Source of the DNA: Streptomyces typhae
Lineage (GTDB): Bacteria; Actinomycetota; Actinomycetes; Streptomycetales; Streptomycetaceae
Direction of reading: 5' to 3'
Assembly: GCF_009755605.1 (NCBI RefSeq)
Contig: NZ_WPNZ01000015.1
Location: 62,001 to 126,000 of the forward strand
Length of the DNA stretch: 64,000 nt
Of the stretch, positions 1 through 8,211 are shown in pieces (within the stretch, counting starts at the first letter, position 1; every line of letters starts with the position of its first letter). Below the pieces are notes generated by a model, which worked only from the letters and a program-made list of their open reading frames with translations, was not told the origin of the DNA and ran no database searches. The translations under genes were made by a program, and so were the position numbers.

Positions 1-383
1 CCGTGGTGGCGCGCGTCGGCGACTCCACCGCGTGGCGGCTGCGCGCGGGCACCCTCGCCCCGGTCTTCCCCGGCCACGCCGACGAACTGGCCCCCACCGC
101 CGCCCTCCCCGGCAACTACGCGGCCCTCGAACTCCAGGCGCTGAGTGTCGGCGACGGCGAGGTGCTCGCCCTGACCACCGACGGACTGGCACGGGACGGC
201 CGCGACGAGCACGTACGGGCCTTCCTCGGGCGGTTCTGGGCGGCTCCGCCGACCCCGCTGGAGTTCCTCGGCTCGCTGGCGGTGCGGCGCAACGACCGGA
301 ACGACGACCGCGCCGCGGCGGTCGTCTGGTTCGGCCACCACGAGTCGTGGCCCGGCGCGTCGTCCGGCTCCGGCACCGGGTGA
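1..383 (+). CDS. PP2C-family serine/threonine phosphatase, C-terminal part (5' end outside window)
   Basis: The reading frame is open from the left edge, so only about the last 126 residues are visible. The visible part has the PP2C features 'LALTTDGLARD' and a C-terminal 'RNDDRAAAVVWF', which corresponds to the late metal-binding Asp motif of the family. Such proteins remove phosphate from Ser/Thr. The next gene starts 10 bp downstream on the same strand and encodes a kinase-like protein, so the two probably form a phosphatase/kinase pair. The true start and the N-terminal metal-binding residues cannot be seen. Confidence 0.8.
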   Translation, partial: VVARVGDSTAWRLRAGTLAPVFPGHADELAPTAALPGNYAALELQALSVGDGEVLALTTDGLARDGRDEHVRAFLGRFWAAPPTPLEFLGSLAVRRNDRNDDRAAAVVWFGHHESWPGASSGSGTG

Positions 384-393
384 GGGCACCGAC

Positions 394-2250
394 GTGACGT
401 CCGTGACGCCCGGCTGGTGGCTGGTGGCCGCCGTCGTCGCCGCCCAGCTCCTCGCCGAGGCGCCGCGCCACGCCATGGACACGGCCGCCACCGACGTCCG
501 CCGGTACACGGCCGCGGCGGGGGAACTGCGGCGGCGGCGCACGCGGGCGGGCGGCGAATCCGCCCGCGGGGTGTACCTCGCCGCGCGCGTCCGCGAACTG
601 CGCGGGCTGCGGGCGCGGGCGCGGCGGCGCCACGCCACCTTGTGGCTGCTGCTCGCCGTGGTCTGGGCGGGCAGCCAGGCGGCCTGCTGGGGGTGGGACG
701 TCAACGCCCGCTGGGACGTGCCGCGGCAGGTGGACGAGAGCGTCGTCGGGGGCCTCGTTCTCGGGGTCCCCGTGCTCGTGGTCCTCGCGCTGTGGCTGGG
801 CGGCCGGGCGGCGGGGGCGCCCGCGGCCCTGGACCGGGCGGTGGCGCAGCTCGTGTACCCGGCGGCGGGCGCGCTGCTCGTGGCGAGTGCCGCGGAGGCC
901 GACGGCCCCGAGGGGACGACGGCGAGCGTGGTCGTCATCGCCGTCTCGCCGTTGGTACGACGTGTCCTCGTGACGCCGTGGCGACGGGCGGAGCGGACAC
1001 CGCTGAGCGAGTCGGCGGCTGCCCTGGTGCGGTCGGTCGACCCGCACGCCGGGGCCACTCCGTACCCTCCTGCCGCACCGGTTCCCCCTCCGGGGCCGGC
1101 GCCTCGGGGGCCCGCGCGGGAGCAACCGCAGCCGACCCAGCCGACCCAGTCGATACAGCCCACCCAGTCGATACAGCCCACGCAGCCGGTACAGCCCACA
1201 CAGCAACCGCCGTGGCAGCCACCGTCGACGCAGACGGTACAGCCGACACAGCAGCCACAACCGCAGCCGACGCCGACGCCGACGGTACAACCGCAGCCGA
1301 CGCAGCGGCTGTACCGAGCGCAGCGGCCGACGCGGTACGCGCGGCGCCGCCCGGAGCCGAGTTCCCCCACCCACCCCCTGATCGACCTCGTGCCGCGGGC
1401 CGACCTCGTGGACGACGACCACCCGCTGCCCGGCACGCCGCGGCACATCCGCCCGGTCCGCCACCACCTCTCCAAAGAGGGGTACCTGGCCAAGCTGTTC
1501 GAAACCGGCCCGACCCCCGGCGCCCACGGCGCGAGCGGTGCCTCGTCACCGCAGGAGCGCCCGCGCAACCCCGTGCGCCCCCTCGCCCCGTACCGCGAAC
1601 TCCTCTCCCGCGTCGCCGCGTTGCCCAGCCCGGCCCGCCGCACGGCCGACCGCGTCCTGCTGTGGCCCCGGGCCGTCGTGGGCGAGGGCGAGGAAGCCGT
1701 GGGGGTCCTGTACACGCGGCTCGCCGCACCCTTCCTGTTGCGCGACGGCGGAGCGCAGACCGGCGACCACCTCCTCGCCGAGGAACCGGACTACGCGGGC
1801 TGCCAGGTCCCCTCGTCCCGGCAGCGGGCCGAACTGCTCCACGACGTGGTGTCCGGCCACGCCCTGCTGCACGAGATGGGCCTCGCGCACGGCGACACCA
1901 ACTGGAAGAACTTCGTGTACGGCGTCGCGGCGGGCCGGGGGCACGGACGCCTGATCGACATCGACGGCGTCACGTCGGTCGACGACCCGCGGCCCCTGCT
2001 GCTGCACCAGCCGGGCTGGGGCGACGATCCCCGCATGCCGCCCCTGGTCCGTGACGTGTACCGGGTGGCCCTGCTGGTGGCACGGCTCGCCGGACCCGAG
2101 CCGGACTGGGACGGCGTCGAGCCGCCCGCGCGCCCGGAGTCGTGGTTCACGCCGTGGCTGCGCACCCTCACACAGAACGCCCTCGCCGCCCCCGATGACA
2201 CCACGACCGCGGAGTTCGAAGCGGCCCTGACCGAGGCCCTGCGCACCTAG
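394..2250 (+). CDS. Membrane-anchored protein kinase-like protein with Pro/Gln/Thr-rich linker
   Basis: 618 residues. The N-terminal 190 or so contain several hydrophobic segments (about 8-22, 84-97, 120-138, 150-186). Residues about 245-310 are a low-complexity linker of repeated PTQ/IQPTQ units. The C-terminal domain has a kinase-like catalytic loop, HGDTNWKNF (H499, D501, N507), and a DID in place of DFG (about 522-524). The short loop spacing is closer to atypical kinases of the HGD..N type than to the Hanks type next to the MpaB gene. GTG start at 394 lies just after the phosphatase stop. PP2C plus atypical kinase resembles the vWA-PP2C-kinase triads of Ter-type stress systems, but a vWA gene would lie outside the window. 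Confidence 0.65.
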   Translation: MTSVTPGWWLVAAVVAAQLLAEAPRHAMDTAATDVRRYTAAAGELRRRRTRAGGESARGVYLAARVRELRGLRARARRRHATLWLLLAVVWAGSQAACWGWDVNARWDVPRQVDESVVGGLVLGVPVLVVLALWLGGRAAGAPAALDRAVAQLVYPAAGALLVASAAEADGPEGTTASVVVIAVSPLVRRVLVTPWRRAERTPLSESAAALVRSVDPHAGATPYPPAAPVPPPGPAPRGPAREQPQPTQPTQSIQPTQSIQPTQPVQPTQQPPWQPPSTQTVQPTQQPQPQPTPTPTVQPQPTQRLYRAQRPTRYARRRPEPSSPTHPLIDLVPRADLVDDDHPLPGTPRHIRPVRHHLSKEGYLAKLFETGPTPGAHGASGASSPQERPRNPVRPLAPYRELLSRVAALPSPARRTADRVLLWPRAVVGEGEEAVGVLYTRLAAPFLLRDGGAQTGDHLLAEEPDYAGCQVPSSRQRAELLHDVVSGHALLHEMGLAHGDTNWKNFVYGVAAGRGHGRLIDIDGVTSVDDPRPLLLHQPGWGDDPRMPPLVRDVYRVALLVARLAGPEPDWDGVEPPARPESWFTPWLRTLTQNALAAPDDTTTAEFEAALTEALRT

Positions 2251-2409
2251 CAGACCCGAGGCCTGCGCGCCCGGCGGCTCTCACCGAGGACTCCCTCAAC
2301 GCTCCGGCGATGAGTTCTGCCCCGGGTGACGGTCATGACAGAACAGGGGAGCCACCCCGGCAAGCGGCACGGACGCGAGGCGTTCCGTGGCGAGGAACAG
2401 GAGAGAGCC

Positions 2410-2892
2410 ATGCCCAGGATCACGCCCAACCTCTGGTTCGACACCCAGGCCGAGGAGGCCGCCGCGTTCTACGTCTCCGTGTTCCCGAACTCGGAGATCA
2501 CGCGGGTGTCGTACCACGGCGAGGCCGGACCGCGCCCGGCGGGCACGGTCCTGACCGTCGAGTTCTCGCTGGACGGTCAGCCCTGTACGGCGATCAACGG
2601 CGGCCCCGAGTTCACCTTCGACGAGGCCGTCTCCTTCGCGATCGACTGCGCGGACCAGCAAGAGGTCGATTACTACTGGGAGCGGCTCACCGCCGACGGC
2701 GGCCAGGAGAGCCAGTGCGGCTGGCTCAAGGACAGGTTCGGTCTGTCCTGGCAGGTCGTTCCCGCCGAGCTCGGCCGTCTGATGGCCGACCCCGACCCGG
2801 CGCGGGCACAGCGGGCCATGGCGGCGATGCTCAAGATGCAGAAGATCGACGTGGCCGCGCTGCGGGAGGCGGCGGACGACGACAGGCTCTAG
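2410..2892 (+). CDS. VOC-superfamily protein, PhnB-like
   Basis: 160 residues from the ATG at 2410, preceded by GGAGAG at a good distance. The opening 'ITPNLWFDTQAEEAAAFYV' and later 'QDRFGLSWQVVP'-like segment (here KDRFGLSWQVVP) are the signature of PhnB/3-demethylubiquinone methyltransferase-like VOC proteins. Substrate is unknown; actinobacterial members are usually uncharacterised. An upstream in-frame ATG at 2326 would add 28 residues without a ribosome site and is not favoured. The gene converges with the TetR gene and overlaps it by 4 bp. Confidence 0.85.
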   Translation: MPRITPNLWFDTQAEEAAAFYVSVFPNSEITRVSYHGEAGPRPAGTVLTVEFSLDGQPCTAINGGPEFTFDEAVSFAIDCADQQEVDYYWERLTADGGQESQCGWLKDRFGLSWQVVPAELGRLMADPDPARAQRAMAAMLKMQKIDVAALREAADDDRL

Positions 2893-3548
2893 GGCCGCGC
2901 GTGCCGCTGGTCGGCCTCCGGGCCGAGCAGCAGGTCGAGGCCGTGCGCGAAGCGGCCGTCGAAGGACGTGTCGCGCAGGTGCGGGGCGAGGCGGCGGAGT
3001 GACGGATAGTCGCCCGCCGCCACGGCACGGTCGAGACGGGTGTCGTCCGCGGCGGGCACGGACTGCTCCTCCTGGGTCAGACCGAGGACGAAGTACAGCA
3101 GGTCCCAGGCCGTCCAGGCCGCCTCGCGCTCGCCCCGGGGCCCCTGAAGGAGCGCGGCCGTGAGCGCCTCGGCGAAGCGCAGCGTGGCGGGCTCGGCCGC
3201 GTACGTACCGGCCACGATGCGCGCGCCGTCGCGGTGCGCGAGGAGCACCGCGCGGTAGCGGCTCAGCAGCTCGCGCACGCGTGCCCGCGGGTCCGCGGGC
3301 AGGCCGTCGAGGGGGATCTCCGCCACGATCGCGTCGGCCATCAGCTCCAGGAGCCGCGTCTTGGTCTTGGCGTGCCACAGCACCGTGTTCATGCGCACGC
3401 CGAGACGCTCCGCCGTGCCCCGCACCGACACGCCGTCGGCGCCCTTGTCGGCGAGCAGGCCGAGCGCCGCGCGCGCCACTGCCCCCGGCGTCAGGCCCGC
3501 GCGGTGGCCGCTCTCGGCCCGTGCGGCCGTCCCTTGCTTTTTGGTCAC
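2889..3548 (-). CDS. TetR-family transcriptional regulator
   Basis: 219 residues, GTG start. The N-terminal helix-turn-helix ('VSVRGTAERLGVRMNTVLWH', about 40-59) is followed by a TetR_C-like ligand-binding domain of the kind found in TetR/tetracenomycin-type regulators. It is divergent from the FAD monooxygenase gene at 3644, and the space between them is filled with palindromes, the first of which covers the regulator's own start codon. The usual arrangement is a repressor of itself and of the divergent oxygenase, relieved by the oxygenase substrate. That role is inferred from layout. Confidence 0.88.
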   Translation of the reverse strand: MTKKQGTAARAESGHRAGLTPGAVARAALGLLADKGADGVSVRGTAERLGVRMNTVLWHAKTKTRLLELMADAIVAEIPLDGLPADPRARVRELLSRYRAVLLAHRDGARIVAGTYAAEPATLRFAEALTAALLQGPRGEREAAWTAWDLLYFVLGLTQEEQSVPAADDTRLDRAVAAGDYPSLRRLAPHLRDTSFDGRFAHGLDLLLGPEADQRHARP

Positions 3549-3610
3549 TGACCTAGTCTACTGACGATCAGAGTTCTTGGTCAGTGACCAAGAACGTCAG
3601 TGACCAAGAA
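3543..3610. promoter_or_regulatory. TetR operator array between divergent regulator and monooxygenase genes
   Basis: Three related elements are visible. At 3543-3553 is GGTCA-C-TGACC, over the regulator start codon. At 3574-3594 is a perfect 21-bp palindrome (TTCTTGGTCA, G, TGACCAAGAA). At 3596-3610 the 15-mer GTCAGTGACCAAGAA is repeated exactly from 3580-3594. The shared core is TGACC/GGTCA. The position suits autorepression plus control of the oxygenase promoter. Confidence 0.75.
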
Positions 3611-3643
3611 TGCAGAGTCGTTCTCGAAGGAAGGCCCGCGCCC

Positions 3644-5101
3644 ATGGACCAGCCGCACTCGCACCCCTATGTGCACCCGCAGCCGCAGGACCGCCACGTC
3701 GTCATCGTGGGAGCGGGCCCCGTCGGCCTGTGGCTCGCCGCCGAACTGCGCCTCGGGGGCGTCCGGGTGACCGTCCTGGAGCAGCGCGCCACCCCCTCGC
3801 CCCACTCCAGGGCGCTCACCCTGCACCCCCGCACCCTGGAGGTCCTCGCCTGCCGCGGCGTCGTCGAGCCGTTCCTCGCCGAGGGGTTGCGCCTGCCGGA
3901 CGGGCACTTCGCGTCGCTCGACAACCGGCTCGACTTCGCCGTCCTCGACACCCCGTACCCGTTCACCCTGGCGATCCCGCAGGCCCGTACCGAAGAACTA
4001 CTGGCGGAACACGCGCACGCCGCCGGAGCCGACATCCGGCGCGGCCACCGCGTGACGGCCCTCACCGAGCACGCGTCCGGCGTGCGCGTGTCGGTGACGG
4101 GGCCGCAGGGCCCGTACGAGACGGAAGCGGCGTACGTCGTCGGCTGCGACGGCACCCGCAGCACCGTGCGCGACGCCGCGGGCATCGGCTTCCCCGGCAG
4201 CGACGCCACCGTGTGGGGGTGGCTCGGCGACGTCGTCCTGGCCGCGCCGCCCGCCCGGCCCGTGGTCAGCGTGGCCACGCCCCGCGGCGGCCTGATGTGC
4301 GTACCGCTGCCCGGCGGCGTCCACCGCTTCGTCGGCCACACCCCGCAGGACGTGCGGCAGGACTGGCCGGGGGAGCTGACCTTCGAGGAACTGCGGGCGA
4401 AGGTCGTCCGCATCGTCGGCGAGGACTTCGGCATGCGCGATCCGCGGTGGCTCTCGCGGTACGGCAACGCGGCGCGGCAGGCGGAGACGTACCGCAGGGG
4501 CCGGGTGCTGCTCGCGGGCGACGCCGCGCACATGCACTTCCCCGCGGGCGGGGTCGGCCTCAACGTCGGCGTGCAGGACGCCGCCAACCTCGGCTGGAAG
4601 CTGGCCGCCACCGTCCGCGGCGACGCGCCGGAGGGCCTGCTCGACACCTATCACCTCGAACGGCACCCGGTGGGCGCCGAGTTGCTCAGGGCCACCCGTG
4701 CCCAGACCGCCCTCATGACGGCCTACTCCGGCGACGGGGTCGCCCTGCGGAGCCTGCTCAGCGACACGATCGCCACCGTGCCGGAGTTCTCCCGGCGGCT
4801 CGCCGAAGGGCTCTCCGGCCTGGGAGTGGCGTACCCGGCCGACGGTGACGCGCACCCGCTCACCGGCCGCCGCGCCCCGAACCTGCGGCTCGCGAGCGGC
4901 GCGGAGCTGTTCGGATTGCTGCGTGCGGGGCGGCACGTCCTGCTCGACCTCGCGGGCGGCGCGCAGGCCGACGGCCCCTCGGACGTGATCGTCCATGAGG
5001 GGCCGCCGACCGAGGTGCCCGCCGGCTGGGCCGGGGTGGACTCGGTGCTGATCCGGCCGGACGGGCATGTGGCTCGGGTCCGGACGCGGGAGGCGGTCTA
5101 G
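3644..5101 (+). CDS. FAD-dependent aromatic monooxygenase (PheA/TfdB/Rox-like)
   Basis: 485 residues from the ATG at 3644, which has GAAGGAAGG upstream. Visible motifs are the Rossmann GxGxxG (G23, G25, G28 in VVIVGAGPVG), the 'VVGCDGTRSTVR' DG motif and the 'GDAAHMHFPAGG' GD motif (G292-D293), all typical of class A flavoprotein hydroxylases. The C-terminal thioredoxin-like domain ends in VRTREAV. Family members hydroxylate phenols, polyketides or rifamycin using NAD(P)H and O2; the substrate here is unknown. The divergent TetR gene and operator array suggest inducible expression, as for antibiotic-inactivating oxygenases. The TAG stop is formed at the edge of a MITE, so the last residues may differ from the ancestral ones. 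Confidence 0.85.
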   Translation: MDQPHSHPYVHPQPQDRHVVIVGAGPVGLWLAAELRLGGVRVTVLEQRATPSPHSRALTLHPRTLEVLACRGVVEPFLAEGLRLPDGHFASLDNRLDFAVLDTPYPFTLAIPQARTEELLAEHAHAAGADIRRGHRVTALTEHASGVRVSVTGPQGPYETEAAYVVGCDGTRSTVRDAAGIGFPGSDATVWGWLGDVVLAAPPARPVVSVATPRGGLMCVPLPGGVHRFVGHTPQDVRQDWPGELTFEELRAKVVRIVGEDFGMRDPRWLSRYGNAARQAETYRRGRVLLAGDAAHMHFPAGGVGLNVGVQDAANLGWKLAATVRGDAPEGLLDTYHLERHPVGAELLRATRAQTALMTAYSGDGVALRSLLSDTIATVPEFSRRLAEGLSGLGVAYPADGDAHPLTGRRAPNLRLASGAELFGLLRAGRHVLLDLAGGAQADGPSDVIVHEGPPTEVPAGWAGVDSVLIRPDGHVARVRTREAV

Positions 5102-5312
5102 GGCCTGTCGGCAAACTCCCTTCGTCGCCCGGAGGGCGGCCACGTGGCGTCAGGTGCGTGCTCTCGGCGTGCCGGGCACAGGCCCTCGTACTGGACGTAC
5201 TTGGGTCTGGGCCCGTGCGGCGAGAGGGGGCACCTCCCTGCTCGAGCGCAGCCGAGAGCTTGGGGGAGCGTGCATGGCGTCACGTGGCAGGAGGGAGTTT
5301 GACGACAGGCCC
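5101..5312. mobile_element. MITE-like element with 20-bp terminal inverted repeats and TA flanks
   Basis: The left end GGGCCTGTCGGCAAACTCCC (from 5101) and the right end, the inverse complement GGGCCTGTCGTCAAACTCCC, ending at 5312, match except at one base. Both ends are flanked by TA (5099-5100 and 5313-5314), consistent with a TA target duplication. The 212-bp interior has no plausible transposase reading frame. Short TIR-bounded, non-coding elements of this kind are common between Streptomyces genes and are mobilised in trans. Left TA plus the first G of the element make the TAG stop of the monooxygenase gene. Confidence 0.7.
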
Positions 5313-5351
5313 TAGGGTCCGGCCACCGCCTGTCTCCGCGCCGCTGGCCGG

Positions 5352-6076
5352 TCAGCCGAACTCGACGGAGGTGGTCTTGTTGTCGAACCCGATGGTGCGC
5401 AGGCCGGCCACGTCACCGGCGATCTTCTTCGACTCGCCCTTGCAGTTGGCCTTCGACCAGAGCTTCAGCGAGCCGGAGGCGGACACGGAGGACGCGACCC
5501 TCGGGCGCATGACGTTCTGGCAGCCCTTGCCCGCGACACCCTGGGCGACGCCGTCACCCGGGAAGCCCGGGTCGTCGAAGAGGTTGGCGCTGGTGGCCGG
5601 GGGCGACGGGGCCTGCCTGGCCCGCACCGTCGGCGGGCTGCCCCGACTTCGCCCCGTCCGGGGTCACGCCGAACCAGGTGCCGCCCACGCCCTGGTCGTT
5701 GGTGTCACCGGGCCTGGTGTCCTTCGCCGCTGCAGGTGGACCGGGAGGGCTGCGCCGTATCCTCGTCGAAGCGGTAGAGGGTGAAGCCCGCACCGTTCAC
5801 CACGACCGGGTCCAGAGCCCCCGCCCGCCCCGCCGACAACTGGACCCACTTGCGCTGCACGGGCTCGGCGGCCGGCTTCCCCGGCTGGGTGGCCCAGTCG
5901 CCGGTGCCCGGCCGGGCGTTGTTCTGCCGGGCGGTGCCCGCGGGGAGGGAGAGGTTCATCGCGCCGCTGCCGTCACCGGCCCCGCCGTCACGGGACCCGC
6001 TGCCGCCGGACCCGCCGTCGGCCGCCGGGGCCCGGTCCGCCGCCGCCCTGTCCTCGCTGCCACCGCTCCCGGTACA
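5352..6076 (-). pseudogene. Decayed SCO0930-type lipoprotein gene (YxFDxD repeats plus crystallin-like C-terminus)
   Basis: Three consecutive fragments of one lipoprotein lie in three different frames. From 6076 the frame reads 'ACTGSGGSED', a lipobox-cysteine remnant without a signal peptide, then the first motif 'GFTLYRFDEDTAQPS'. The next frame holds only the tail of the second repeat, 'DTNDQGVGGTWFGVTPDG'; the Trp-rich stretch that normally separates the two repeats is missing. The last frame (to 5352) holds the C-terminal domain, 'LFDDPGFPGDG' through 'IGFDNKTTSVEFG'. Loss of the signal peptide, an internal deletion and two frame changes make this a pseudogene. Its 5' end overlaps the YoaK reading frame, so a deletion may have fused the two loci. 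Confidence 0.75.
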
Positions 6077-6803
6077 CGCACGCCGCAAGGGCCACCGCAA
6101 CCGTGCTCACCAGCAGCGGCCACCCCATTCCGTGCCGGAGGATCAGCCACGCACCCGCCAGGGCTCCCGCGGCCATCGCGAGCGTCGCAGCGGTCCGCCG
6201 GGCCGCGAGCGGATCCCGGCCGCCCGCGAGCCGGGACTCGGCGGCGAGCCCGGTCAGCGTCCGCGTCAGCACCGTCGTGGTCAGCGCCGGTACGTCCAGC
6301 TTCAGTACGGTGCCGTTGCGCAGGCCCATGGCCAGGGCGAGCAGCCCGATGAGGACGTAGGCCGTGCCCGTCAGGTCGGTGACGTCCGCTCCGTGCGTGG
6401 TGCCCGTCGCCTCCTGCGCGCTCACGAACGCCAGGATCGTCGCCGCGCCCTGGAGCACGGCTTCGGCGCCGAGCGCGGTCCGTACCCAGGCCACCCGGCT
6501 CCGCCCCGCGAACGCCCGCGCGAGCCGCCCCGCCGCGCCCGCTCCCACCAGGAACGCGCCGAGCGAGACCAGGGAGCCGACGACCGAGAACCCGGGCGCC
6601 CCCGCCGCCGCGAATCCGATCACCACGACATTGCCGGTCATGTTCGCCGCGAACACCCGGCCGAGCCCCAGGAAGGTGACGGCGTCCACGATGCCGCTCA
6701 CCGCGGTGAGCGCGAACAGGACCAGGGCAAGGGGGTGGCGGTCGCCGACGCGCCGCCCGGGGGTCTCGGCGCCCGCCGCGGCGCCCGGCTGATCTTTCGT
6801 CAT
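5988..6803 (-). CDS. YoaK/DUF1275-family membrane protein
   Basis: 271 residues, ATG start. Six or so transmembrane segments begin with 'LALVLFALTAVSGIVDAVTF', followed by 'FAANMTGNVVVIGFA', the conserved DUF1275 signature. Function of the family is not established; it is a small polytopic inner-membrane protein. The final 30 residues after 'ACVYRERWQ' are a Gly/Arg-rich tail read through the start of the lipoprotein remnant. The natural C-terminus may have been altered by the deletion that damaged its neighbour. It is divergent from the acyl-CoA dehydrogenase gene. Confidence 0.85.
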   Translation of the reverse strand: MTKDQPGAAAGAETPGRRVGDRHPLALVLFALTAVSGIVDAVTFLGLGRVFAANMTGNVVVIGFAAAGAPGFSVVGSLVSLGAFLVGAGAAGRLARAFAGRSRVAWVRTALGAEAVLQGAATILAFVSAQEATGTTHGADVTDLTGTAYVLIGLLALAMGLRNGTVLKLDVPALTTTVLTRTLTGLAAESRLAGGRDPLAARRTAATLAMAAGALAGAWLILRHGMGWPLLVSTVAVALAACVYRERWQRGQGGGGPGPGGRRRVRRQRVP

Positions 6804-6929
6804 GCCTCAGCGTCCCAGGGGGCGCACGGGATTCCGTCGTGACGGCGCCGAGGCCCCCGGCGAGGCCCCCCGCAGCCGAGGTCCGAGCAGTCCCGGGCCG
6901 GTCCCGGCGTCATCGCCCTTCCGCCTTAC

Positions 6930-6943
6930 TGGAACACGTTCTA
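6930..6943. promoter_or_regulatory. KstR-like operator upstream of the FadE26-like gene
   Basis: TGGAACACGTTCTA matches the mycobacterial KstR pattern TNNAACNNGTTNNA at every fixed position, with the right half-site identical to the consensus GTTCTA. It lies 63 bp before the GTG start of the acyl-CoA dehydrogenase. KstR is the TetR repressor of cholesterol catabolism genes, relieved by steroid CoA thioesters. No kstR gene is in the window, so the match is a prediction. Confidence 0.6.
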
Positions 6944-7006
6944 CGGTGTCCGCCGTCAAGCCGCAGCGCCACGACAAGGGCGGGCGCAGGGACGACAGGA
7001 GGGGCC

Positions 7007-8197
7007 GTGCACCTCGCATACACGCCTGAGCAGCAGCGGTTGCGCGCCGAACTGCGCACGTACTTCGCCGGACTCGTGCCCGACCACGCGTACACCCGCC
7101 ACGCCGAGCCCGCCGACAGGAAGCGGTTCTACCGCGAGACCGTCCGCCGCCTCGGGGCCGACGGCTGGCTCGGTGTCGGCTGGCCCGAGGAGTACGGCGG
7201 CCGCGGGCTCACGCCCATGGAGCAGTTCGTCTTCTTCGACGAGGCGGCCCAGGCCGGTGTGCCGCTGCCCCTGATGGCCCTCAACACCGTCGGCCCGACG
7301 CTCATGCGGTACGGGTCCGACGAGCAGAAGGCCTACTTCCTGCCCCGGATCCTCTCCGGCGAGATCGACTTCGCGATCGGCTACAGCGAGCCCGACGCGG
7401 GCACCGACCTCGCCTCGCTCAAGACCCGCGCGGTGCGCGAGGGCGACGTGGACACCGGCCACTACACCGTCGACGGCCAGAAGATCTGGACCACCAACGG
7501 CGACACCGCGGACTGGGTGTGGCTCGCCGTCCGCACCGACCCCGAGGCCCCGCCGCACCAGGGCATCACCATGCTGCTCGTGCCGACGTCGGACCCCGGC
7601 TACTCCTGCACCCTCATCGACACCCTCGCCTCGCACGACACCACGGCCAGCTACTACGAGAACATCCGCGTGCCCGCCGACCGCCGCGTCGGCGAGGAGA
7701 ACAAGGGCTGGCGCCTGATCACCAATCAGCTCAACCACGAACGCGTCACCCTCGCCGCTCACGGCACCACGGCCGTCCGCGCCCTGCACGACGTCCAGCG
7801 GTGGGCCACCGGGACCAAGCTCGCCGTCGGCCGCCGCGTCATCGACCTGCCCTGGGTGCGCCGCGGCCTCGCCCGCACCCACACCAGGCTGGACGCCATG
7901 AAGCTCCTCAACTGGCAGTTGGTCGACGCCGTCCAGGACGGCACCCTCACCCCGCAGGACGCGTCCGCCGTCAAGGTGTACGGCTCCGAGGCCCGCCGCG
8001 ACGCCTACGCCTGGCTGATGGAGATCGTCGGCTCGGCGGGCGCCCTCAAGGAGAACTCGGCGGGCGCCGTCCTGCACGGCGAACTGGAACGCGGGTACCG
8101 GTCCGCCGTCATCTTCACCTTCGGCGGCGGCAACAACGAGATCCAGCGGGAGATCATCTCGTGGATCGGGCTCGGGATGCCCCGGGTCCGGCGTTGA
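7007..8197 (+). CDS. Acyl-CoA dehydrogenase, FadE26/ChsE4-like (steroid side chain)
   Basis: 396 residues from the GTG at 7007, which follows AGGAGGGG. The protein follows the FadE26 (ChsE4) pattern closely: 'YTPEQQRLRAELRTYF', 'GWPEEYGGRG', 'IGYSEPDAGTDLASL', 'NQLNHERV' with E245 near the position of the ChsE4 catalytic base, and a C-terminal 'FTFGGGNNEIQREI'. ChsE4 pairs with ChsE5 (FadE27) in an alpha2beta2 FAD enzyme that desaturates steroid side-chain CoA thioesters. No FadE27-like partner is in the window, so it may be elsewhere or the enzyme may act differently. The longer in-frame ORF from 6839 is not supported by alignment. A KstR-like box lies upstream. Confidence 0.82.
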   Translation: MHLAYTPEQQRLRAELRTYFAGLVPDHAYTRHAEPADRKRFYRETVRRLGADGWLGVGWPEEYGGRGLTPMEQFVFFDEAAQAGVPLPLMALNTVGPTLMRYGSDEQKAYFLPRILSGEIDFAIGYSEPDAGTDLASLKTRAVREGDVDTGHYTVDGQKIWTTNGDTADWVWLAVRTDPEAPPHQGITMLLVPTSDPGYSCTLIDTLASHDTTASYYENIRVPADRRVGEENKGWRLITNQLNHERVTLAAHGTTAVRALHDVQRWATGTKLAVGRRVIDLPWVRRGLARTHTRLDAMKLLNWQLVDAVQDGTLTPQDASAVKVYGSEARRDAYAWLMEIVGSAGALKENSAGAVLHGELERGYRSAVIFTFGGGNNEIQREIISWIGLGMPRVRR

Positions 8198-8211
8198 ACC
8201 GCCGGACCCTC

